6,595 bases of DNA from Gammaproteobacteria bacterium (GCA_020444775.1 JAGRHX010000595.1:1-6595); one strand, 5' to 3'; positions 1 to 5,785 are shown, counted from the stretch's first letter. The notes: a model not told the origin generated them from the letters alone. Numbers and translations: made by a program.

Positions 1-27
1 CTGGGGAGATCCCTGGGGGGATTCCAG

Positions 28-52
28 TGCCCGAATCAGCTTCCGTCGGGCA
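28..52 (+). other. Imperfectly explained hairpin upstream of first gene
   Basis: TGCCCGA (28-34) and TCGGGCA (46-52) are exact reverse complements and can form a 7-bp stem with an 11-base loop. No T-run follows, so a classical intrinsic terminator is not supported. It could be the end of an upstream transcript or part of the 5' leader of the next gene. The rest of 1-95 holds only the GAGGA ribosome binding site at 81-85; I see no convincing -35/-10 pair. Confidence 0.3.
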
Positions 53-95
53 GGATTCAAAAGCGTAAGGCCCTGTAGACGAGGACAACAAAGTC

Positions 96-656
96 ATGAG
101 AGCAAGCAACGTCTTCAACGTCCGTGCCAGCGTGATTCGCCGAGTGTGGAGCGCGCTACTGATTGGCTGTATGAGTCTCGGTTGGGCCGCGGCGGCCAAC
201 GCACAGCGCTCCACTCCGGTGAAGAACGTCGACGAGCCGGGGCGTGATGCCTTTGACGTGCCCATCGAGTTCAGCAGCAGCGGATGCCTGCGCGAATGCA
301 CCGATTTCAGTGCGTTCGATGGCACGACGTTCCTGTTCAATGGTCCGGTCGTGCCCGACGACAAGCGCCTGGTCGTGCGTTCGGTGTCGGCTCGCCTGGG
401 CAGTGAGTCGCAGTACATCTCGATCTCGTTCCAGAGCTCTCGGGTCATTGCCGACCAGAACGCCAGGTGGGCGTACTTCGGTCCCTATTTTCGAGTCCAT
501 CCCGTCACCTCGAGCGCGACGCTCTGGGGAATGACCTCGGATGCCTTCTTCACCATTGACCCGGGTGAGCCGATCCGGGTGCGTGTGCGCATCGACGACG
601 CGAACGGCTTCGTCGGCTATGTGGCGGTCAGCGGGTATTTCATAGACGCCGAATGA
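96..656 (+). CDS. Exported hypothetical protein with signal peptide
   Basis: I do not recognise this 186-residue protein as a named family. Residues 1-36 look like a Sec signal peptide: a basic start (several Arg), a hydrophobic core at about 18-34 and a typical Ala-Asn-Ala cleavage site at 34-36, which predicts a mature protein of 150 residues in the periplasm or outside the cell. The mature part is rich in alternating hydrophobic and polar stretches (for example 91-112 and 150-183), which suggests an all-beta fold. Cys64 and Cys68 (C-x3-C) are the only cysteines after the signal peptide and could form a disulfide. A segment around 83-97 (VVPDDKRLVVRSVSA) resembles the 'pro-x-gly-lys-arg-leu-val-ile' segment I associate with uncharacterised secreted beta proteins, from memory only. 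The ATG at 96 follows GAGGA (81-85) with a 10-base spacer. It appears monocistronic: a strong hairpin follows the stop and 185 bases separate it from creD. Confidence 0.7.
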   Translation: MRASNVFNVRASVIRRVWSALLIGCMSLGWAAAANAQRSTPVKNVDEPGRDAFDVPIEFSSSGCLRECTDFSAFDGTTFLFNGPVVPDDKRLVVRSVSARLGSESQYISISFQSSRVIADQNARWAYFGPYFRVHPVTSSATLWGMTSDAFFTIDPGEPIRVRVRIDDANGFVGYVAVSGYFIDAE

Positions 657-667
657 AGCAGGCGTGT

Positions 668-697
668 CGGCAGGTCGCCACGGGCGGCGGCCTGCCG
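668..697 (+). terminator. Strong 12-bp hairpin after the exported-protein gene
   Basis: CGGCAGGTCGCC (668-679) pairs with GGCGGCCTGCCG (686-697) as a 12-bp stem with one T-G wobble (675/690) and a 6-base loop. It begins 11 bases after the stop codon at 656, a usual position for a terminator or an mRNA 3'-end stabilising structure. No T-tract follows (the next bases are GGAAGTGATATG), so transcription ending here would not be by the textbook intrinsic mechanism. A Rho-dependent end with a protective hairpin is an alternative. The remainder of 698-812 shows no convincing promoter or open frame. Confidence 0.5.
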
Positions 698-812
698 GGA
701 AGTGATATGTGAAGCGGCGCACAGCTGCGTGTCGATGCCTGGATGTTGCCATCTTCCGGCAGCGCTCCGCCCTCCACTGCCCGCCTCCTTGCCCCGCGAA
801 TACGCAGTCTTG

Positions 813-837
813 GTGGTCCCTGAATCGCAAGGACCAC
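813..837 (+). promoter_or_regulatory. Ribosome-binding-site hairpin before creD
   Basis: GTGGTCC (813-819) and GGACCAC (831-837) are exact reverse complements with an 11-base loop. The creD ribosome binding site AAGGA (829-833) lies half in the loop and half in the 3' arm, 8 bases before the ATG at 842. If the hairpin forms in the mRNA it would partly hide the site and lower translation. The good site and spacing also support 842 as the real start. Confidence 0.45.
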
Positions 838-841
838 TTCG

Positions 842-2374
842 ATGCCCGACACGCCCCAGGCCGATCATTCCCAGTCCGACCCTCCCCAGCCGGAGCGCCC
901 TGAATCCGATTACCCCGAGTCCGACGTCGCGGCGCGCGGACCTGCCCAGCCGTCACGACCACGTGGTTCATCCAGCCGTTTGTTCCGATGGTTGCGCGTG
1001 GGGCCATTGCTCTTGAAGCTCATGATCATCGGCCTGGTGGCGTTGCTGCTCGGCGTCATGCTCGAGCAGGTCGCCGATCTGGTACATGAACGGGAAGCCC
1101 GTTACCAGGACGTGAATCGCGAGATCGGATCGTTATGGGGCGGTGATCAGACCCTCGAGGGGCCGTTGCTCGCCATTCCCTATGGCCGACCCGCTCAGGT
1201 AACCGGAGCCGGCACCATACCGCAGGCAGGCGTGCTGTACTTCCTGCCCGAGCAACTCGAGGTCAAGGCCGGGGTCGAGCCGCAACTGCGTCATCGCGGT
1301 CTGTTCCAGAGCGTCGTCTACAGCCTGGACACACACCTGAAGGCACGCTTCCTGTTGCCGACCCGAGCGGATCTGGACGCCGTCGTGGACGATGCGGGCG
1401 ACGACGAGATCGTGCTGCTCTGGGAGTCCGCTTTCATTGCGCTGGGCGTCAGCGACATGCGTTCGATCGGCGATCTGGTCGAGCTGCAGGCCGGTAGCGA
1501 GCGGCTGCCGTTCGTGCCGGGCAGTCGGGTGCCGGATCTGTTGCCCAGCGGCATGTCGGTGAACCTGCCCGTCGATGTGGACGTGTTCAACCGTGGCATG
1601 CTGGACGTCGTCATCGACCTGAAGCTCAACGGCAGCGGCGCGGTCAATGTCCTGCCGCTGGGTCGCCAGACCCGGGTCGAGATCGAATCCACCTGGCCCT
1701 CACCCAAGTTCATCGGTGCCTATCTGCCCGAGTCACGCGAGATTGACGCCGGCGGTTTCACGGCGCGCTGGTCGCTGTCCTATTTCGGTCGTGACTACGG
1801 GCAGGTGCTGCATAGCGAGCACTTGAGTGATTCGGTACGAAGCCAGCTACGCGCTTCGGCCTTTGGCGTGGAGCTGTATCAGCCAGTGACGCCCTACCGG
1901 AAGGTCGAGCGGGCCATCAAGTACGGATTGTTGTTCGTGGTCTTTACCTTTGGCCTTTATTTCATCATCGAGCTGGTGACCGGCCGTCGAATCCATCCGG
2001 TGCAGTACGCGACCGTCGGCGTGCCACTGTGCCTGTTCTATCTGATGCTGGTCGCCTTCGCCGAGCACATCGGCTTCGTGCCGGCCTATGTGCTCGGCGC
2101 ATCGTCCATCATCGCTCTGATCGGTCTGTATTCGCTGAGCGTGTTGCGAGGTCTGCGCAAGGCCTTGTTGATCATGCTCTCGCTGGTCGGTCTCTATGGA
2201 TATCTGTACACCCTGCTGGAACAGGAGAGCTATTCGCTGTTGTGGGGATCGCTGGGCCTGTTGCTGCTGACCGCCGGTTTCATGTACGGCACCCGTAACG
2301 TCGACTGGTATGCGAGCGAGACACGCTCGGGCGATGGCGGAACCGCGGATCAAGAGGAGTTCAACCATGCGTGA
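842..2374 (+). CDS. creD: CreD family inner-membrane protein
   Basis: This 510-residue protein matches the CreD family (E. coli CreD is about 450 residues), an inner-membrane protein linked to envelope integrity, colicin E2 tolerance and, in several genera, the CreBC/BlrAB beta-lactam response; its biochemical role is unknown. Residues 1-50 form a cytoplasmic extension rich in Pro, Ser, Asp and Glu that the E. coli protein lacks. A first membrane helix follows at about 54-75, then a large periplasmic domain (about 80-350) with family motifs such as LEGPLLAIP (105-113), NGSG (263-266), TWPSPKF (284-290) and GGFTARW (304-310). The C-terminal part holds about five helices (roughly 360-380, 386-408, 412-432, 437-460, 465-482) with the family-typical HPVQY (385-389), AEHIGF (407-412) and RNVDWY (485-490). 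The ATG at 842 has AAGGA 8 bases upstream. The stop overlaps the next gene by 8 bases. No creA, creB or creC lies in the window, so here creD is separated from its usual regulators. Confidence 0.93.
   Translation: MPDTPQADHSQSDPPQPERPESDYPESDVAARGPAQPSRPRGSSSRLFRWLRVGPLLLKLMIIGLVALLLGVMLEQVADLVHEREARYQDVNREIGSLWGGDQTLEGPLLAIPYGRPAQVTGAGTIPQAGVLYFLPEQLEVKAGVEPQLRHRGLFQSVVYSLDTHLKARFLLPTRADLDAVVDDAGDDEIVLLWESAFIALGVSDMRSIGDLVELQAGSERLPFVPGSRVPDLLPSGMSVNLPVDVDVFNRGMLDVVIDLKLNGSGAVNVLPLGRQTRVEIESTWPSPKFIGAYLPESREIDAGGFTARWSLSYFGRDYGQVLHSEHLSDSVRSQLRASAFGVELYQPVTPYRKVERAIKYGLLFVVFTFGLYFIIELVTGRRIHPVQYATVGVPLCLFYLMLVAFAEHIGFVPAYVLGASSIIALIGLYSLSVLRGLRKALLIMLSLVGLYGYLYTLLEQESYSLLWGSLGLLLLTAGFMYGTRNVDWYASETRSGDGGTADQEEFNHA
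2352..2359 (+). promoter_or_regulatory. Ribosome binding site setting the MuiA-family start
   Basis: AAGAGGAG lies within the last codons of creD, 7 bases before the ATG at 2367. It is the best Shine-Dalgarno match in the area and favours 2367 over the in-frame ATG at 2310 (deep inside creD, and it would prepend 19 charged residues to the signal peptide). A further ATG at 2406 with AGAGG at 2391-2395 remains a possible alternative. Confidence 0.75.
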
Positions 2375-4196
2375 TACCACGTCTGAAACCAGAGGTATCG
2401 GTGCGATGTCGTATCGAGCAGCATTGTTCCTGGCGTGCACCTGGTATGCGTCCGGCTTGCAGGCCGCGCCCGGGCGCGTGGTGGAGGTGACGTTGCACCC
2501 GCGTGGCGCGCAGCTGGTCCGGGAGATCCCGGTGCCAGCCGGCGAGGGTCCCTTCTCGCTGGTCGTCGATGGCCTGTCCGACACGGTGCTGCCAGCGTCG
2601 CTTGCGGTCAGTGCGGATGCCGGCATGGAGGTGCGTGAGCTGCGTCTGATCCGTGGCAGTGATGCGGAGCGCCTGGATCGACAGCGCCATGAGCAGGCCT
2701 TGCAGCGACTGGCTCTGGAGAACGAGCACCGCATGCTGCAGCGGCGCCGACGAGCCTTGGATGACAAGCTCGGACAGCTCGAGGCCATGCAGGCCCGTGC
2801 GGGTGACTCGGCGCAGGCGGACCTGAGGCATGGCCTGTTGCAGCACGAAGCGTTTCAGGCGGTGCTCTCGACCAGCTTCGAGCAGCGTGATCGACTCGCG
2901 GCCGAGGCCATCGAGCTGGATGCGTTGGCCCAACGACTCGAGCAGCGTCAAGCCGAGCTCGAGTCGGTGAGCGCACGGTTGCAGGCGCAGCCGCCGAGAC
3001 GCTATTCGAGCATCGTGATCGACGGTGTACGCGATGACGGCAGTGCCGGGGTGCTGCGTCTGGAGTACGGACTGCAAGACGTCGGTTGGCGTACCGGCTA
3101 CCGGGTGGACGTGCAGCCGATGAGCGGTGAGGCCACACTCACCACGCTGGCGCATGTGCATCAGGCCAGCGGCGAGACCTGGCAGGACGTGCGGCTGCGG
3201 ATGACCTCGGCGCCCTGGTTCGGCGCGCGGGCGGAGGCTGTCGCAGCGGTGGGATCCAACGAGCGAGCGATGATGCGTAGCCTGGACCCCGGCGCGCTGC
3301 GCCCGTTGATGCTGACCCTGGAGAAGAGTCTGCCACTGGCCCAGGGCTGGCCGGAAGGCGTTCCCGGGCCAGGCGCCCCGTTGCCGAGCGATCGTCGGGC
3401 CGCATGGCTGCAACTCTTCGAGCTGCTGGGCACGGAGCGTCCGCCGCCCGCCATGAATGTGAGCTTGAAGGCGCGTGCGCCGTTCTGGCTCGAACGCTCG
3501 GGCGTGACCCTCGCCAGCGGCGACCGACCACAGCGGCTGGCCCTCGAGGTCCGACGGCTGCCGCTGCACGTGCACGGGCTGGCCGTGCCGGTTCAGGGGC
3601 CGGAGGTACACCGTATTGGTGTGCTCGAGAACACCCTGGCCGAGCCGTTGAGCGCGGGGCCCGTGGAGGTCTATTTCGACGGGCGCTTCCAGGGAGAGCA
3701 GCACATCCCTCTGACCGAGCCGGGTGAGCGTATCGACCTCGCCCTCGGCATGGACCCGGGGCTGCGCGCCCGACGTGTGCTGCTCGACCGGGACGAGCGG
3801 GTCGAAGTCGGTCGCAAGCTGATCTCGGTGCGCTACGCGCTACAGGTCTACCAGACACCGAGCGCCGGTGGCGGGCGCGCGGTGGATGTGACCGAGACGA
3901 TGCCGATCCGGCTGTTCGACCGGATCCCCTTGGCCGGGGCGCGCAGTCGGATCCGTGTCGAGCTCGACGAGGTCCAGCCGGCACTCTCCCCCGACCCGCA
4001 ATATGCCCGGCGCGGCCGGCCTCGGGGTGTGCTGCGCTGGGACTTCGAAGCCGCGGACCTGGCGTTCGACCGACATCCGGGAACGCCACCAGGGCGCAGC
4101 GCACTGGTCTTCGTGGAGTACGCCTATACCGTCGATTTCGACCGTAGCTTCGAGCTGGGGCTGGGCGAACTGACGGACTTTTCGACCTCGGAGTGA
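2367..4196 (+). CDS. MuiA-family periplasmic protein (DUF4140/DUF4139)
   Basis: The product (609 residues) belongs to the 'mucoidy inhibitor MuiA' / DUF4139 family; the family is widespread but its molecular function is not established. Residues 1-33 look like a signal peptide, with a hydrophobic core at about 15-31 and cleavage near Leu-Gln-Ala (31-33), placing it in the periplasm. An N-terminal DUF4140-like domain starts at about 37 with the typical pattern of VTLHPRGAQLVREIPVPAG (41-59) and runs to about 96. Residues 98-206 form a long, Arg/Gln/Glu/Leu-rich coiled coil. The DUF4139 domain fills about 212-595, with recognisable elements LEYGLQDVGWRTGYRVDV (232-249), the Gln-x-Ser-Gly-Glu-x-Trp segment at 266-272, and the late beta region around 487-590. 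It ends at residue 609 shortly after the domain. The ATGCGTGA overlap with creD suggests translational coupling and joint action at the envelope. Being a broad family, it may be only distantly related to characterised members. A start at 2406 would still keep the signal peptide. Confidence 0.88.
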   Translation: MRDTTSETRGIGAMSYRAALFLACTWYASGLQAAPGRVVEVTLHPRGAQLVREIPVPAGEGPFSLVVDGLSDTVLPASLAVSADAGMEVRELRLIRGSDAERLDRQRHEQALQRLALENEHRMLQRRRRALDDKLGQLEAMQARAGDSAQADLRHGLLQHEAFQAVLSTSFEQRDRLAAEAIELDALAQRLEQRQAELESVSARLQAQPPRRYSSIVIDGVRDDGSAGVLRLEYGLQDVGWRTGYRVDVQPMSGEATLTTLAHVHQASGETWQDVRLRMTSAPWFGARAEAVAAVGSNERAMMRSLDPGALRPLMLTLEKSLPLAQGWPEGVPGPGAPLPSDRRAAWLQLFELLGTERPPPAMNVSLKARAPFWLERSGVTLASGDRPQRLALEVRRLPLHVHGLAVPVQGPEVHRIGVLENTLAEPLSAGPVEVYFDGRFQGEQHIPLTEPGERIDLALGMDPGLRARRVLLDRDERVEVGRKLISVRYALQVYQTPSAGGGRAVDVTETMPIRLFDRIPLAGARSRIRVELDEVQPALSPDPQYARRGRPRGVLRWDFEAADLAFDRHPGTPPGRSALVFVEYAYTVDFDRSFELGLGELTDFSTSE

Positions 4197-4214
4197 GCCG
4201 CCGCCGGCGGTGGC
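4197..4214 (+). terminator. GC hairpin directly after the MuiA-family gene
   Basis: GCCGCCG (4197-4203) pairs with CGGTGGC (4208-4214) as a 7-bp stem with one G-T wobble and a CCGG loop, beginning at the first base after the stop codon. No T-run follows, so it is a weak terminator candidate; it may mark the 3' end of the creD transcript. A second small stem, GCGGG (4238-4242) with CCCGC (4247-4251), lies further on in the same gap. Confidence 0.35.
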
Positions 4215-4263
4215 GCGAACGGCTGGTCGCGGGACGAGCGGGCAACCCCGCCTGTCACGCGAG

Positions 4264-4273
4264 GCAGCGCTGC
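4264..4273. promoter_or_regulatory. 10-bp perfect palindrome at the -35 position
   Basis: GCAGCGCTGC is self-complementary and overlaps a second palindrome, GCTGCAGC (4269-4276). It covers the place where a -35 element would sit for the putative -10 at 4289-4294, so it could be an operator for a repressor or activator. Short GC palindromes are common by chance in DNA of this composition. Confidence 0.2.
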
Positions 4274-4288
4274 AGCCGCCAGCTGTTC

Positions 4289-4294
4289 TATAGT
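4289..4294 (+). promoter_or_regulatory. Possible -10 element for the dehydrogenase gene
   Basis: TATAGT is the only good sigma-70-like -10 hexamer in this otherwise GC-rich gap. No matching -35 hexamer is present at a 16-18 base distance (4265-4272 reads as a GC palindrome), so the promoter, if real, would be weak or activator-dependent. It predicts transcription starting near 4301 and a leader of about 54 bases. Confidence 0.35.
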
Positions 4295-4308
4295 CGGCGC
4301 TGAACGGG

Positions 4309-4326
4309 CATCCCGGCAACGGGATG
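4309..4326 (+). other. Leader hairpin with GCAA tetraloop
   Basis: CATCCCG (4309-4315) and CGGGATG (4320-4326) form a perfect 7-bp stem closed by GCAA, a GNRA-type tetraloop that is exceptionally stable in RNA; a G-T wobble (4308/4327) can extend it. It has no T-tract after it. If transcription starts near 4301 it lies almost at the 5' end of the mRNA, where such hairpins often protect transcripts from decay. It ends 14 bases before the GTGGAG ribosome binding site. Confidence 0.5.
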
Positions 4327-4340
4327 TGAAGATCATGCTC

Positions 4341-4346
4341 GTGGAG
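4341..4346 (+). promoter_or_regulatory. Ribosome binding site deciding the dehydrogenase start
   Basis: GTGGAG lies 8 bases before the ATG at 4355 but only 2 bases before an in-frame GTG at 4349. The spacing supports the ATG, removing two residues from the longest possible reading frame. Confidence 0.65.
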
Positions 4347-4354
4347 TCGTGAAA

Positions 4355-5104
4355 ATGTCTGAATCTGCAACGAGAGTCGCGCTGATCACCGGCGCCAGTC
4401 GGGGAATCGGTGCCGCAACCGCGGTGCTGCTCGGTGCTCGAGGGTACAAGGTCGGCGTCAACTATCAGCGACGCGGCGAGGATGCCGAGCGGGTCGTCGC
4501 CGCGGTCCGGGCAGCGGGCGGTGACGCGATCGCGCTGCAGGCGGATATCGGCTCGTCGGCGGACATCGAACGGATGTTCGGCGAGCTCGACGAGCGTTTC
4601 GGACCGCTGACGGCGCTCGTGAACAACGCCGGCATCTCGGGGCCGAAATGCCGGCTGGAAGGTCTGGCCGTCGACCAGCTGGAACTGATCCTCCGGGTCA
4701 ACGTGATCGGCACGATGGTCTGCACCCAGCAGGCGGTCAAACGGATGTCGACCCGTCACGGCGGCCGCGGCGGTAGCATCGTCAATGTCTCCTCGGGTGC
4801 CGCGCATCGTGGCAACGCCAACAGTGGCATCCATTACGCGGTCTCCAAGGGTGCGGTGAACAGCTTTACCATCGGGGCTTCCCAGGAGCTCGGCGCCGAC
4901 GGTATCCGTGTCAGCGCCGTGAGCCCCGGTCTGACACGTACCGAGATGCCCGACCCGGCGCGCTTCGAGAAGGAGGCGCCGGGTATTCCGATGGGCCGGG
5001 TGGGCGAACCGGAGGAGATTGCCCGGGCCATCGTCTGGCTGCTCTCCGACGATGCCTCCTATGTATCGGGTGCGAACCTGCGAGTCGCGGGTGGGCGCCC
5101 CTGA
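4355..5104 (+). CDS. SDR family NAD(P)-dependent oxidoreductase (YgfF/FabG-like)
   Basis: This 249-residue protein is a classical short-chain dehydrogenase/reductase of normal length, expected to be a soluble cytosolic tetramer that oxidises an alcohol or reduces a carbonyl with NAD(P)(H). The Rossmann dinucleotide motif TGASRGIG is at 12-19, NNAG at 90-93, and the catalytic set is Asn116, Ser147, Tyr161 and Lys165 (Tyr-Ala-Val-Ser-Lys). Arg16 in the glycine motif hints at NADP(H), an inference. The run of matches along the chain (VNYQ at 35-38, LQADI at 61-65, AVKRM at 127-131, a GGRGGSIVNVSS stretch at 136-147, SKGA at 164-167, AIVWLLSD at 225-232) closely follows E. coli YgfF as I recall it; it is less like true FabG. 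The substrate cannot be told from sequence. The C-terminus ends in AGGRP, close to the family end. The next gene begins 7 bases after the stop, so the two are probably co-transcribed. Confidence 0.92.
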   Translation: MSESATRVALITGASRGIGAATAVLLGARGYKVGVNYQRRGEDAERVVAAVRAAGGDAIALQADIGSSADIERMFGELDERFGPLTALVNNAGISGPKCRLEGLAVDQLELILRVNVIGTMVCTQQAVKRMSTRHGGRGGSIVNVSSGAAHRGNANSGIHYAVSKGAVNSFTIGASQELGADGIRVSAVSPGLTRTEMPDPARFEKEAPGIPMGRVGEPEEIARAIVWLLSDDASYVSGANLRVAGGRP

Positions 5105-5111
5105 CCGCATT

Positions 5112-5696
5112 GTGCGCTCGAACCGCGGATGGCGGCACGCGCGGCAGACCGCGCGTGTGCTGCTGCTCATCACCACGCTGGCGACAGGTGGATGCGCCAG
5201 CCTGTCGCAAACGCAATGCGTACAGGGCGACTGGTATGGGATCGGCCATGAGGACGCCTGGTCTGGGCATACGCCGGATCGTGTGCAGGCGCATGCCAAG
5301 GCCTGTGCGGAATACGCAGTGGTTCCCAAACAGGGCCGTTATCGCGAGGGTTTCGAAGCCGGTCTGCTCGAGTTCTGCACTGCGGAGCGTGGCTTCGAAT
5401 TCGGCCGCGAGGGCGGTTATTATGCGGGCACATGCCCCGCCTCGGTCAGTGCCACGTTCCTTGCCGCCTACCGGCAGGGCCGTGCCCTGTATCGCCTGGA
5501 GCGGGACATCGTCGAGCTGGAGCTCGAGCAGCAGCGACTCGAATCATTGTTGCTGAGCAGTGTCGGTGAGCACTCGCGGGCTCGCCGACATCGGCTCTGG
5601 CTACGGCATCGATTGCTGGAGCTCGATTATGCGCTGGATACGCTACGCTTCGAGCTGCTGGCCCACGATCGGTGCCGGGTCTGCACGCGGCCTTGA
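5112..5696 (+). CDS. DUF2799 domain lipoprotein
   Basis: The open frame encodes a small lipoprotein matching the DUF2799 family, whose function is unknown. From the chosen GTG the product has 194 residues: an Arg-rich n-region (1-15), a short hydrophobic core VLLLITTLAT (16-25) and a Thr-Gly-Gly-Cys lipobox with lipidated Cys28. The DUF2799 region (about 36-123) has the expected Cys36 and Asp40-Trp41, Cys65, Cys89 and Cys108, with Gly-rich and aromatic positions between. Residues 124-184 form an Arg/Glu/Leu-rich coiled-coil tail, and the end carries Cys188 and Cys191 (C-R-V-C). The start is uncertain: the frame stays open back into the dehydrogenase gene (GTG at 5091, ATG at 5061), no start has a good ribosome binding site, and I chose 5112 because it gives a compact lipoprotein signal. 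It follows the dehydrogenase stop by 7 bases, so translation by coupling or reinitiation is likely. The residue after Cys28 is Ala, which would favour outer-membrane sorting (inference). Confidence 0.8.
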   Translation: MRSNRGWRHARQTARVLLLITTLATGGCASLSQTQCVQGDWYGIGHEDAWSGHTPDRVQAHAKACAEYAVVPKQGRYREGFEAGLLEFCTAERGFEFGREGGYYAGTCPASVSATFLAAYRQGRALYRLERDIVELELEQQRLESLLLSSVGEHSRARRHRLWLRHRLLELDYALDTLRFELLAHDRCRVCTRP

Positions 5697-5739
5697 GTTC
5701 CGCGCCGTCTGTGGTGTCCGTCAGGGATGGAGCCGTGGT

Positions 5740-5761
5740 GGGCGAGTGATGGGCGAGAGAT
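5740..5761. repeat. Tandem 11-bp direct repeat
   Basis: GGGCGAGTGAT (5740-5750) is followed immediately by GGGCGAGAGAT (5751-5761), 10 of 11 bases identical. The period is about one helical turn, so both copies present the same face of the DNA. It lies 50 bases before the binding-protein gene and could be a regulator site, or a small slippage duplication. Confidence 0.5.
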
Positions 5762-5771
5762 GATGCGGGAG

Positions 5772-5785
5772 CTGCCTTCGGGCAG
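5772..5785 (+). other. UUCG-tetraloop hairpin before the binding-protein gene
   Basis: CTGCC (5772-5776) and GGCAG (5781-5785) form a 5-bp stem around TTCG, the c(UUCG)g type that is unusually stable in RNA. An 8-bp palindrome, GAACGTTC (5786-5793), follows directly. No T-run follows, so it is not a classical terminator; it may end the lipoprotein transcript or belong to the leader of the next gene. Confidence 0.45.

Noticed and set aside
698..713. Possible CreB binding tag (TTCAC-N6-TTCAC on the minus strand) before creD
   Set aside because: Only one half-site (GTGAA, 709-713) is present; the second at 698-702 reads GGAAG, so the direct repeat is missing.
746..774. TTGCCA (746-751) as a -35 element for creD
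   Set aside because: No -10-like hexamer occurs at a 16-18 base distance; the sequence there is GC-rich (GCCCTC).
156..1007. Long open frame on the minus strand across the first gene and the start of creD
   Set aside because: It runs opposite two well-supported genes, has a low-complexity Arg/Gly/Ala-rich translation and no family features; such frames are expected in GC-rich coding DNA.
2310..2366. Upstream ATG for the MuiA-family gene
   Set aside because: It lies deep in creD, has no ribosome binding site and would put a charged stretch before the signal peptide; 2367 has an excellent AAGAGGAG at 7 bases.
2361..3704. Minus-strand open frame of over 440 codons opposite the MuiA-family gene
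   Set aside because: The plus strand carries recognisable domains throughout; the minus-strand product is His/Gln/Arg-rich with no motif, signal peptide or ribosome binding site.
4238..4251. GCGGG/CCCGC stem as an intrinsic terminator
   Set aside because: The stem is only 5 bp and is followed by CTGTCACG with no T-run.
5011..5021. TTG start at 5019 for the lipoprotein gene, preceded by GGAGGAG
   Set aside because: The spacer is only one base, the codons belong to the dehydrogenase, and it would add 31 residues before the lipoprotein signal.
4124..5329. Minus-strand open frame of about 400 codons opposite the dehydrogenase
   Set aside because: The plus-strand frame has the full catalytic set of an SDR; the reverse frame is a compositional shadow.
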